Source: Lachnospiraceae bacterium (lineage in GTDB: Bacteria; Bacillota; Clostridia; Lachnospirales; Lachnospiraceae). From it: 6,330 bases of DNA. A model generated the notes under the pieces. The model was not told where the DNA came from. It searched no databases and saw only the letters and a program-made list of their open reading frames with translations. This document shows, piece by piece, positions 1-5,218 of this stretch. How positions within the stretch are numbered: the stretch's first letter is position 1; every line of letters begins with the position of its first letter. The DNA is taken from assembly GCA_017961385.1 (NCBI GenBank), contig JAGCXJ010000252.1, positions 1 through 6,330 on the forward strand, written 5' to 3'. The position numbers and the translations under genes are program-made.

Positions 1-344
1 CCTCCGTTCATTTGCAATGTCAGATCATTTCCATCCAATTCGTAACTATACGTGATGACCAATCCGTATTCCTTCTCATTAACGGTGAGAGTTCCTGATA
101 CCTCATCAACAATATAGGTTCCTATCACTGAAACATCACCGGCAATATCCTTATAGGTTCCGTCAGATCCTAATGTAAGTCTAGACACTTCATTTCCTGT
201 ACCTTTCCATTTACCGATCAGCTCGGCACTTGATGCATGTGTTTCTGCCGGCTGTTGATCATCTTCTTTCTTCCCACATCCAGCAAAAGCAATGACCATG
301 ATCAACATAAGAATTACTAAACTCAGTTTTACAATTCTTTTCAT
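1..344 (-). CDS. Putative lipoprotein with lipocalin-like beta-strand domain, C-terminus cut by window edge
   Basis: Only the first 114 codons are present; the gene continues past base 1. The protein begins MKRIVKLSLV, followed by a hydrophobic stretch and the lipobox FAGC with the lipidated cysteine at residue 23. A short charged, low-complexity linker (about 24-41) follows. Residues 42-114 then alternate polar and hydrophobic residues in the pattern LIGKWKG...LTLGSDGTY...GTY.V....GTLTV, as in small secreted lipocalin-like or DUF5640-type domains. It is expected to be anchored on the outer face of the cell membrane. The ATG is supported by an AAAGGAG site at 354-360, 9 bases upstream, and by the signal peptide starting directly at it. 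A good promoter lies at 404-431, so it is probably transcribed on its own. The specific function is unknown. The lipoprotein call is firm; the domain family is tentative. Confidence 0.85.
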   Translation of the reverse strand, partial: MKRIVKLSLVILMLIMVIAFAGCGKKEDDQQPAETHASSAELIGKWKGTGNEVSRLTLGSDGTYKDIAGDVSVIGTYIVDEVSGTLTVNEKEYGLVITYSYELDGNDLTLQMNG

Positions 345-403
345 TTTTCTCGTCTCCTTTTATTTCCCCATCTGAAAAGATTTAGGTTTGTCAGCCAACA
401 CAA

Positions 404-431
404 CTTATACCATACTCATAACCTGTGTCAA
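404..431 (-). promoter_or_regulatory. Predicted sigma-A-type promoter for the lipoprotein gene
   Basis: Read on the minus strand, a perfect TTGACA (426-431) is separated by 16 bases from TATAAG (404-409). TATAAG matches five of six bases of TATAAT and is preceded by TGG, an extended -10. The start of transcription would fall near 397, leaving a leader of about 50 bases before the ATG at 344. This is one of the best promoter matches in the window, though it is a prediction by eye. Confidence 0.65.
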
Positions 432-435
432 TCAC

Positions 436-451
436 GACATACTATCATGTC
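436..451. repeat. Perfect inverted repeat GACAT-N6-ATGTC beside the lipoprotein promoter
   Basis: GACAT (436-440) and ATGTC (447-451) are exact reverse complements around a 6-base centre. The dyad lies 4 bases upstream of the -35 box of the lipoprotein promoter and 14 bases after the GNAT stop codon. The stem is only 5 bp and no T-run follows, so it is not a convincing terminator. Its position would suit an operator, but a 5-bp dyad can occur by chance. Confidence 0.3.
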
Positions 452-465
452 ATCTTAACTGGGAT

Positions 466-921
466 TTATCTTTCAGCTACAAATCTGACAAGTTCGACAT
501 TGCCGTCTCTTTCAGTAGATTCTATATGAAATCCGCATTTTTCAGTATAAAACTTTACATTCTGTTTCTTGTCTATGGGTGTTACCAAAGTGAGTCTCTC
601 CATGTCTTCATATAATGTCTTTACAAACTGAACTGCACTCGTGCCCAATCCTTTTCCCTGATACTCAGGAATAATGCACAGGCAATTAACCTCATACACT
701 CCCTTTTTTAGAATTTTACTCGAAATACATCCGACGGGTTCATTATCGCATAGTATGACATATTTCTGGTATGCGCTTCTTGTCTCTTCCATTTTTTCTT
801 TTGTGATTCCATATCCCGGACACGCCCCATATCGCAAATAATCGTCATAAAAAGAAGCATTATAAATATTTACCAACAACTCTGCGTCTTCTAAAACAGC
901 TTTCCTGAATTCTATTTTCAA
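466..921 (-). CDS. GNAT family N-acetyltransferase
   Basis: A 151-residue single-domain protein of normal length for the Gcn5-related N-acetyltransferase fold, which moves an acetyl group from acetyl-CoA to an amine. The N-terminal strand and helix IEFRKAVLEDAELLVNIYN (3-21) are typical. Motif A is CLCIIPEYQGKGLG (80-93), with the pyrophosphate-binding loop QGKGLG at 88-93. Motif B has N121 and Y125 and ends in CGF (129-131). The substrate cannot be inferred. Translation starts at TTG (919-921): an AGAGGTGAG site at 927-935 lies the right distance upstream, and the next in-frame Met is residue 44, inside the domain. The gene follows the DUF3021 gene by 115 bases on the same strand, with no clear terminator or strong promoter between. 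Cotranscription with the ABC operon is possible but unproven. Confidence 0.9.
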   Translation of the reverse strand: MKIEFRKAVLEDAELLVNIYNASFYDDYLRYGACPGYGITKEKMEETRSAYQKYVILCDNEPVGCISSKILKKGVYEVNCLCIIPEYQGKGLGTSAVQFVKTLYEDMERLTLVTPIDKKQNVKFYTEKCGFHIESTERDGNVELVRFVAER

Positions 922-926
922 AATAT

Positions 927-935
927 CTCACCTCT
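927..935 (-). promoter_or_regulatory. Ribosome binding site fixing the TTG start of the GNAT gene
   Basis: The minus strand reads AGAGGTGAG, with its GAGGTG core 7 bases before the TTG at 919-921. No ATG or GTG in this frame lies near it, so this site decides the start. The rest of the 922-1036 gap is AT-rich and shows no convincing hairpin or promoter. Confidence 0.6.
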
Positions 936-1036
936 GTAAACCGCAATCAACATATTTCATTATTGATCCGAGTCTTGTATGATCATCAGTCTCAAAGCTT
1001 TTTTATATCATTTATGCTGTCTTTTATTTTCTTGGT

Positions 1037-1513
1037 TTACTCTTTTATTCTGTTGTACCTATCAAGAGCTTCCTGCATCTTTAAATTCTCTGCTCTCTCT
1101 TTTAGCCTCGTTACAAGCGCACTTATTATCATGCTAAGCGCATACGATATGATAAATCCTAACCATGCAGTAATGTCTTTTACAGGGAACCAATCAAATG
1201 ACATTATCATAAATACGATCACTATCAGCACCGACACAAAAAAGAGCATATTCCTGAGCACTATCGACATGTTCATGATCCACGTGTCCGTCAGAAAAGC
1301 TACCTGTGCAAGCGTGATTATTACAGCTAATAACAGTAATTGAAGCAATATCGGAATTGACATTCCTTCACTTCCCATGGAAAAAAGAGCTGCATAGCCT
1401 TTAGTTTTTTCACCTAATACGATACTCATTATGATAAAGGCCAACACAATAAGTCCATAAGTTGCAAATGCTTGTCTTATATAGTAAAATACGGTTTTCT
1501 TTTCTTCCATCAT
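1037..1513 (-). CDS. DUF3021 family four-helix membrane protein, partner of the LytTR regulator
   Basis: A 158-residue protein with four predicted membrane segments at about 14-34, 51-73, 84-106 and 114-134, then a charged, probably cytoplasmic helical tail (135-158, LKERAENLKMQEALDRYNRI) that could form a coiled coil. The size, helix layout and position directly after a LytTR gene match the DUF3021 family, commonly paired with receiver-less LytTR proteins in Firmicutes. In the streptococcal LytTR regulatory systems (HdrRM, BrsRM) the membrane partner inhibits the LytTR protein. The same role is inferred here from gene order, not seen in the sequence. The start codon overlaps the LytTR stop as ATGA (1510-1513), implying translational coupling and matched amounts; no good separate ribosome binding site is visible. 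The second codon is also ATG and could be the real start. Confidence 0.85.
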   Translation of the reverse strand: MMEEKKTVFYYIRQAFATYGLIVLAFIIMSIVLGEKTKGYAALFSMGSEGMSIPILLQLLLLAVIITLAQVAFLTDTWIMNMSIVLRNMLFFVSVLIVIVFMIMSFDWFPVKDITAWLGFIISYALSMIISALVTRLKERAENLKMQEALDRYNRIKE

Positions 1514-1950
1514 TTGAGTCCCAGCTTTCTTCGAAGTTCATCGGAATACAATCGTGATACGACGATCTGTTCATCATTCTTTAATGTGATCCGAATCTTT
1601 CTGTTTATATCAGATCTTAAGCTTTTGATCATCCTTAAGTTCACAATGCTCTGCTTGCTTATCCTAAAGAAATCACGCTCAAGAAGTTCCTGTTCTATCT
1701 CATACAGTTTAAGATCCGATTCATAGGTTTCATCTGCTGTGTAAACAAACGTCTTTCTTTCCAAAGCCTCTATGTACAGGATCTTTTCCACATCCAGAAG
1801 ATATGTTTCATCATTCTTGTGCACACCGATCTGCATGTTCACCATACGCATCATAGCAATAAGTTTTTCAACATCAGAATCAAGTTTATTTGCCCGGATA
1901 ACGACTTCTGTATCCAGATATTGTTCATCAATATTTATCTCTATCTTCAT
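1510..1950 (-). CDS. LytTR-domain DNA-binding transcriptional regulator without receiver domain
   Basis: A 146-residue regulator. Residues 1-42 form a short alpha/beta N-terminus (MKIEINIDEQYLDTEVVIR) in place of a phosphoreceiver domain. Residues 43-146 are a LytTR domain: LLDVEKILYIEALERKTFVY (51-70), FFRISKQSIVNLRMIKSL (94-111, usually F.RIH.S.IVNL..I) and IVVSRLYSDELRRKL (129-143, usually VSR.Y...L...L). LytTR domains bind direct repeats two helical turns apart, and such repeats lie upstream of this operon at 3553-3606. With no receiver domain, control should come from another partner, most likely the DUF3021 membrane protein encoded next. The ATG follows the permease stop directly (TAA|ATG), and AAAGGA upstream serves as ribosome binding site inside the permease gene. 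The family call is firm; the target and signal are inferred. Confidence 0.93.
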   Translation of the reverse strand: MKIEINIDEQYLDTEVVIRANKLDSDVEKLIAMMRMVNMQIGVHKNDETYLLDVEKILYIEALERKTFVYTADETYESDLKLYEIEQELLERDFFRISKQSIVNLRMIKSLRSDINRKIRITLKNDEQIVVSRLYSDELRRKLGLK

Positions 1951-2637
1951 TTATTCCAGTCCTTTTTTTCTGAATGCGATAAAGAATAAAACCGCCATCA
2001 GCATCGCATTTACAGCCAGAATCAGAATGTTATCTGTCTTTATACCAGAAAATGACATACCATCCATGAATACCTTGAGCTGCTGGGTATAAGCAAATCT
2101 TGCCACCTTTTCTATGTTTTCATTGAACATTGCAAGCATGGGCGAAAAAGCAAATACCAGCATCACCGGCATTACAATCGAAGTAGCAGTCATCTGGTTT
2201 CCCGCAAATATACCTATGCAAGCCCCTGCCAGGATCGAAACAGCAAATCCGACAGCCATTACTAATAGATAAAACGGTATGTCTTCTTTCTTTATGACCG
2301 CAGCCATTACTCCTGCTCCGATCATACATATGATCCACACATAAAAGCCAACCCCGAAAAGATACTGCCATGGCTTAACATTTGCCATTGACAACACTCT
2401 CAATGTGTTCTTTTCCTTTTCCTCGGATATGATCGATGCTACCGATGTCAAAGGTGCCATCCCTATATACATTATCGAAAACAGTTTAGTAAAAAACAGT
2501 TCTGGCATGCTGTCAATCCTGATAGCATTTTCCATGATAAGCGCCATGATCGGGAAAAGTATAAACTGTATCAAAACCGTTTTGTTCTTAAGAGTATCCT
2601 TGACCTGCTTCTTTATAATGATCAAACTGTTACGCAT
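1951..2637 (-). CDS. ABC-2 type transporter permease subunit
   Basis: A 228-residue membrane protein with about six membrane segments (roughly 20-40, 50-70, 96-116, 121-146, 150-171 and 203-222). After the second segment comes the loop ISEEKEKNTLRVLSMANVKP (70-89), the EKE..TL..L signature of ABC-2 exporter permeases that contacts the ATPase. The C-terminus ends in basic residues (FRKKGLE), as usual. It forms the channel for export of an unknown substrate; relatives act in drug, bacteriocin or sodium export and in immunity. As the only permease in the operon, it would be expected to work as a dimer with two ATPase subunits. Its ATG follows the ATPase stop directly (TAA|ATG), and its ribosome binding site GAGGAGG lies within the last codons of the ATPase gene, so the two are translated in step. 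Confidence 0.92.
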   Translation of the reverse strand: MRNSLIIIKKQVKDTLKNKTVLIQFILFPIMALIMENAIRIDSMPELFFTKLFSIMYIGMAPLTSVASIISEEKEKNTLRVLSMANVKPWQYLFGVGFYVWIICMIGAGVMAAVIKKEDIPFYLLVMAVGFAVSILAGACIGIFAGNQMTATSIVMPVMLVFAFSPMLAMFNENIEKVARFAYTQQLKVFMDGMSFSGIKTDNILILAVNAMLMAVLFFIAFRKKGLE

Positions 2638-3486
2638 TTATTCATCCTCCTCTAACATTCTTCCCGTAAGTTCCAAAAATACCGTTTCAAGTGTCGGTTC
2701 TGACGAATGGATCGTTTCGATGCTCCCATCCGATAAAAGTCGACCGATCATCTCTGAAGAATTGCTTTCGTGAGGTATCACAACATCCTCACCGGATGAT
2801 AAATGCAATTTAATGGTTTTCTGATGATTATACTTCCTGCATATCCTTTCAGGTGTATCGTTTTCAACGATCACTCCCTCATTGAGCAGCGCGACTCTGT
2901 CGCAGAGCTTATAGGCTTCTTCCATGTTGTGCGTGGTCAAAAAAACAGTACAGCCTTCTTTTTTCTTCTCAAGTATGATCTTGTGGATCTGTCGCATGGT
3001 CTGCGGATCAAGCCCGCTTGTAGGCTCATCTAAGAAGATCAGTTTCGGAGAATGCATGAACACCCTTGCCAGAGCCAGTCTGGCTCTCATGCCTTTGGAA
3101 AGCTTTACTGCCGGTAAGTTTTGAGCATCCTTTAAGCCGACCTCTTCAAGTGTGCTTTTAATCCTGTCGTAAGGGGCTTTGTATATATCTGCGAAAACTT
3201 TAAGGTTATCAATACAGGACAGTCTTTCATATACCCCGAACTGATCCATCATGATCCCGATATTCTTTTTGTCCTCTCCCAACAAAGAAGAAACCTCTTT
3301 ATCAAAAACAGTCACATATCCCTTATCAAACGAAAGCTGGCCAGTCAGAATTCTTATGAGTGTTGTTTTGCCGGCTCCGGATGGTCCGAGGAGCCCGAAT
3401 ATTTCTCCGTCTCCTATATTAAAACTTATTCCCGATAGAACCGTCTTTTCCGAAAAGCTTTTAAAAACATCATTACAACGTATCAT
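2638..3486 (-). CDS. ABC transporter ATP-binding protein (CcmA/NatA-type exporter ATPase)
   Basis: A 282-residue ATPase with every catalytic motif: Walker A GPSGAGKT (34-41), Q-loop Q82 in MMDQFGVY, signature LSKGM (129-133) followed by RARLALAR, Walker B LIFLDEP (149-155), D-loop SGLD (157-160) and switch histidine H186 in TTHNMEEA. LSKGM in place of LSGGQ is usual for this exporter group. Residues after about 205 form the C-terminal extension seen in NatA/DrrA-like ATPases, ending in ETVFLELTGR. It powers the ABC-2 permease encoded next. It is the first gene of the four-gene operon; the ATG is preceded by a strong AAAGGAGG site. The promoter and repeat array at 3504-3606 lie just upstream. 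The substrate is unknown. Confidence 0.95.
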   Translation of the reverse strand: MIRCNDVFKSFSEKTVLSGISFNIGDGEIFGLLGPSGAGKTTLIRILTGQLSFDKGYVTVFDKEVSSLLGEDKKNIGIMMDQFGVYERLSCIDNLKVFADIYKAPYDRIKSTLEEVGLKDAQNLPAVKLSKGMRARLALARVFMHSPKLIFLDEPTSGLDPQTMRQIHKIILEKKKEGCTVFLTTHNMEEAYKLCDRVALLNEGVIVENDTPERICRKYNHQKTIKLHLSSGEDVVIPHESNSSEMIGRLLSDGSIETIHSSEPTLETVFLELTGRMLEEDE

Positions 3487-3503
3487 TATCTGCCTCCTTT
3501 AAA

Positions 3504-3521
3504 TATCTTAGGCACAAGATA
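3504..3521. repeat. Perfect dyad TATCTT-N6-AAGATA over the -10 box of the ABC-LytTR operon
   Basis: TATCTT (3504-3509) and AAGATA (3516-3521) are exact reverse complements around AGGCAC. The right arm coincides with the predicted -10 box on the minus strand, and the left arm lies in the early transcribed region. A protein bound here would block the promoter. It could also form a small hairpin in the leader. It overlaps the fourth, partial copy of the CACAAGAT repeat (3513-3520). Confidence 0.4.
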
Positions 3522-3544
3522 CCAAGGAGAACAGGAATGTTCAA
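3516..3544 (-). promoter_or_regulatory. Predicted promoter of the ABC-permease-LytTR-DUF3021 operon
   Basis: On the minus strand TTGAAC (3539-3544) is followed after 17 bases by TATCTT (3516-3521). Each box matches four of six consensus bases, a moderate promoter of the kind that needs an activator. Transcription would start near 3509, giving a leader of about 23 bases before the ATG at 3486. The direct repeats at 3553-3606 end 8 bases upstream of the -35 box, where activators of the LytTR class usually bind. Confidence 0.5.
3529..3542. repeat. Perfect dyad GAACA-N4-TGTTC over the -35 box
   Basis: GAACA (3529-3533) and TGTTC (3538-3542) are exact reverse complements around GGAA. The dyad overlaps the predicted -35 box at 3539-3544. 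It could be an operator for an unidentified repressor. The GAAC/GTTC halves recall the Gram-positive LexA box, but they are 6 bases apart here and not 4. Confidence 0.35.
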
Positions 3545-3552
3545 TAGAGCAA

Positions 3553-3606
3553 TACGCAAGATGCCGAAAACTGTACACAAGATGCACCTGATGATAAACA
3601 AGTGGC
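3553..3606 (-). promoter_or_regulatory. Three direct repeats with 21-bp period, candidate LytTR operator
   Basis: Read on the minus strand, the units are GCCACTTGTTTA (3595-3606), GCATCTTGTGTA (3574-3585) and GCATCTTGCGTA (3553-3564). The last two differ at one of 12 positions and the first matches its neighbour at 9 of 12. Starts are exactly 21 bp apart, two turns of the helix, so all units face the same side. A fourth core, ATCTTGTG (3513-3520), lies 42 bp further on in phase. LytTR proteins such as AgrA, ComE and VirR bind 9-bp direct repeats separated by 12-13 bp, that is a 21-22 bp period. The bases themselves do not clearly fit the published AgrA-type consensus, so the assignment rests on spacing, position and the LytTR gene in the operon. 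Confidence 0.6.
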
Positions 3607-3629
3607 TTCTTTACCTCTATGCGTCATAT

Positions 3630-3645
3630 ATTATGTGATCATAAT
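3630..3645. repeat. AT-rich inverted repeat after the LysR-type gene
   Basis: ATTATG (3630-3635) and CATAAT (3640-3645) form a perfect 6-bp dyad with a TGAT centre, starting 5 bases beyond the LysR stop codon. In the transcript it would make a weak AT-rich hairpin with no following T-run, so it is at best a poor terminator. It could slow polymerase or bind a regulator. Confidence 0.3.
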
Positions 3646-3650
3646 TATCT

Positions 3651-4529
3651 TCAGCTTGCAGATCTGATCATCTGATACAATCCTTCAATTGGTTTTGTAA
3701 TACGCTTATCTTTATGCACAAAAACCTGTGAATAAATAGGAAGATCATCTCCGTTCCAGTCTAATTTCACGAGACTTCCTCTTTTCAGCTCCGTTTCAGC
3801 GATCATTTCCGGCATCAGAGCAACTCCTAGTCCTTTTGCCGCAAAAGCTTTCAGGATTTCCTTACTGCTTGTCTCCATCATAATATCCGGGTTTGAATCA
3901 TGCAGCGTCATGGTATTTAGGAACAATTTTCTGAAACTGCAGTTATGTGAGGTAAGCAGCATCGGAACTTTGTTAAGATCCCGTTCACTGATCTTTTTTC
4001 CTGCCAGTTCATGATCAGGACTCACATAAAAGCCAAGATATTCCCGTTGTTCATGGAGTCGTATAAGATTGCTGTCTTCTATTTGCGGATTTAAGGTATA
4101 CACCAGGTCAAGTTCCCCTTTTTTTAGGAGTTCTGCAAATGTATCATGCATGATAAACGAAAGAACGATGTCAACCATTGGATAATGCTTTTTAAATTCC
4201 ATTAGTATTTGCGGAAACCGGTTATAGCATAATGATTCCGATACACCGATTTTCAGTGTTCCTGCCGGTTCATCATTTTCAGGTACTTCACTGTGAATCT
4301 CTCTCTCTATCTGAAGAAGCCTCTCGGCATATTTTAAAAGGCGCTCTCCTGCAGATGTCAAGACTATGGTCTTCCCCAAACGTTCAAAAAGCACACATCC
4401 GAGTTCATCCTCAAGCTGTTTGATCTGCATTGTTACAGTCGATTGAGCATAACCCAGATCATTTGCCGCCAACGAAAAACTGTTCATTTCCGTGATCTTT
4501 ACAAATGTTTCTAACTGCGTGATCGTCAT
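3651..4529 (-). CDS. LysR-type transcriptional regulator
   Basis: A 292-residue protein of standard LysR length. Residues 1-60 are the winged helix-turn-helix: ITQLETFVKITEMNSFSLAA, then the recognition helix in YAQSTVTMQIKQLEDELG (27-44), and LFERLGKTIVLTSAGERLL (47-65). A linker helix follows to about residue 85. Residues 90-290 form the two-lobed periplasmic-binding-protein-like effector domain, with LKIGVSESLCYNRFPQIL near its start and GLGVALMPE near 233-241. Such proteins bind a small effector and usually regulate themselves and a divergent neighbour, here the DinB-family gene. The effector is unknown. The ATG is preceded by AGAGGA at a good distance. A strong promoter lies at 4627-4655, giving a leader of about 90 bases. 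The ABC operon downstream on the same strand is 164 bases away with its own promoter, so the LysR gene is probably separate from it. Confidence 0.95.
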   Translation of the reverse strand: MTITQLETFVKITEMNSFSLAANDLGYAQSTVTMQIKQLEDELGCVLFERLGKTIVLTSAGERLLKYAERLLQIEREIHSEVPENDEPAGTLKIGVSESLCYNRFPQILMEFKKHYPMVDIVLSFIMHDTFAELLKKGELDLVYTLNPQIEDSNLIRLHEQREYLGFYVSPDHELAGKKISERDLNKVPMLLTSHNCSFRKLFLNTMTLHDSNPDIMMETSSKEILKAFAAKGLGVALMPEMIAETELKRGSLVKLDWNGDDLPIYSQVFVHKDKRITKPIEGLYQMIRSAS

Positions 4530-4576
4530 ATCATCATCCTCTGCTTATGATTTATAGCCTGTGTTATCAGATATTT

Positions 4577-4591
4577 TGAACCATTTATTCA
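4577..4591. promoter_or_regulatory. Candidate LysR-type recognition site, dyad TGAA-N7-TTCA
   Basis: TGAA (4577-4580) and TTCA (4588-4591) form a 4-7-4 dyad, the overall geometry of LysR-type recognition sites such as ATAC-N7-GTAT, though the typical T and A at the T-N11-A positions are missing. Its centre is about 54 bases upstream of the predicted DinB transcription start, close to the usual recognition site near -65, and it falls in the LysR leader. A third half-site TTCA follows at 4597-4600. This is speculative. Confidence 0.3.
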
Positions 4592-4602
4592 TATATTTCA
4601 AT

Positions 4603-4631
4603 TTTACTGATGCTCATGCTAGGTGTATTAT
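4603..4631 (+). promoter_or_regulatory. Predicted promoter of the DinB-family gene
   Basis: TTTACT (4603-4608) is separated by 17 bases from TATTAT (4626-4631). Transcription would start near 4638, leaving a leader of about 44 bases to the ATG at 4682. The -35 box is weak, as expected for a promoter helped by an activator. The -10 box shares bases with the opposite-facing LysR promoter. Confidence 0.5.
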
Positions 4632-4655
4632 ACGAGACAAGAGAAAAATAATCAA
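4627..4655 (-). promoter_or_regulatory. Predicted promoter of the LysR-type gene
   Basis: On the minus strand TTGATT (4650-4655) is followed after 17 bases by a perfect TATAAT (4627-4632). The -10 overlaps that of the DinB promoter on the other strand by 5 bases, so RNA polymerase can probably serve only one direction at a time. Transcription would begin near 4620. Confidence 0.6.
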
Positions 4656-4681
4656 GGAAATCAAGATCGGAGGATTTGAAA

Positions 4682-5218
4682 ATGAAAGAATTAATAGAAG
4701 TGATCAAAGATACTGTGGTCCCAAACTTCCTGAATATCAAAACATCGATTCAGGCTTACGACAGAGATGCGCTCTGTTGCGGCGCTCCATGTTGGAGATG
4801 GGCTTATCACGCTCTTCATTCTGCAGACAAATGGTTTATCAATCCGTTTATATATGAGGAGCCGTATTTCCACGAAGAAGGTATGGATAACCCTGATAAT
4901 CCGACAAATGTGGTACTGTCTGATGAACAGCTTTTGGAATACCTCGATAAGGTCGAAAAGAAAACTCTTGATTATCTGGATACTCTTACCGATGAGATGC
5001 TGTATGAAAAACCTCAAAACTGCCCTTATACCAGAATGGAACTGGTGCTTCGCCAGTATAGACATCTGTCATTTCATACCGGCATGTTAAACGGGCAGAC
5101 TGCCGTTTCCACCGGGCAATTTCCTATGTGGATATCACAGACTGACCAATATGTGGACGACGGGATTTATTATGGTAGATACCGCAAGGGACAGGTTTCG
5201 GCTACTGTAAATCCTTAG
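4682..5218 (+). CDS. DinB superfamily protein, putative metal-dependent four-helix-bundle protein
   Basis: A 178-residue protein with the outline of the DinB/YfiT-like four-helix bundle. The metal-binding histidines are recognisable: H43/H46 in WRWAYHALHSADKW (38-51) on the second helix, and H128 and H132 in RHLSFHTGMLNG (127-138), the usual H...H.G pattern. Members bind a divalent metal; some are thiol transferases, but most lack a known reaction and this one cannot be assigned. The ATG at 4682 is chosen because GGAGG at 4669-4673 lies 8 bases upstream; an in-frame TTG at 4676 sits only 2 bases from that site. The gene is divergent from the LysR-type regulator and is its most likely target. 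Its TAG stop overlaps the phosphotransferase stop on the other strand. Two adjacent cysteines (C32, C33) plus C37 near the first histidines are notable but may not be functional. Confidence 0.88.
   Translation: MKELIEVIKDTVVPNFLNIKTSIQAYDRDALCCGAPCWRWAYHALHSADKWFINPFIYEEPYFHEEGMDNPDNPTNVVLSDEQLLEYLDKVEKKTLDYLDTLTDEMLYEKPQNCPYTRMELVLRQYRHLSFHTGMLNGQTAVSTGQFPMWISQTDQYVDDGIYYGRYRKGQVSATVNP

Noticed and set aside
922..1036. Separate promoter or terminator between the DUF3021 and GNAT genes
   Set aside because: An AATAAT on the minus strand has no acceptable -35 partner, and no stable GC-rich hairpin with a T-run is visible.
2803..3124. Plus-strand open frames opposite the ABC ATPase, and similar ones opposite the other minus-strand genes
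   Set aside because: They lie fully opposite well-recognised conserved genes, have no ribosome binding sites of note and resemble no known family.
2638..3486. LSKGM in place of LSGGQ as a defective ABC signature
   Set aside because: LS.GM variants are common in CcmA/NatA-type exporter ATPases, and all other catalytic motifs are intact.
3529..3542. LexA (SOS) box in the GAACA-N4-TGTTC dyad
   Set aside because: The Gram-positive LexA site has GAAC and GTTC separated by 4 bases; here the same halves are separated by 6, and the outer C/G pair is missing.
3630..3645. Rho-independent terminator after the LysR-type gene
   Set aside because: The stem is 6 bp with only one G-C pair, and no run of T follows on the minus strand.
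3487..3650. LysR-type gene and ABC operon as one transcription unit
   Set aside because: The gap of 164 bases contains its own plausible promoter, repeats and dyads. Some read-through cannot be excluded, since no strong terminator is seen.
4651..4667. Direct repeat ATCAAG-GAA-ATCAAG in the DinB leader as a regulatory site
   Set aside because: A 6-base repeat 9 bases apart in A-rich leader sequence is likely chance and lacks symmetry or known spacing.
4676..4681. TTG start for the DinB gene, giving a protein two residues longer
   Set aside because: The TTG lies only 2 bases after GGAGG, while the ATG at 4682 is 8 bases from it, the normal distance.
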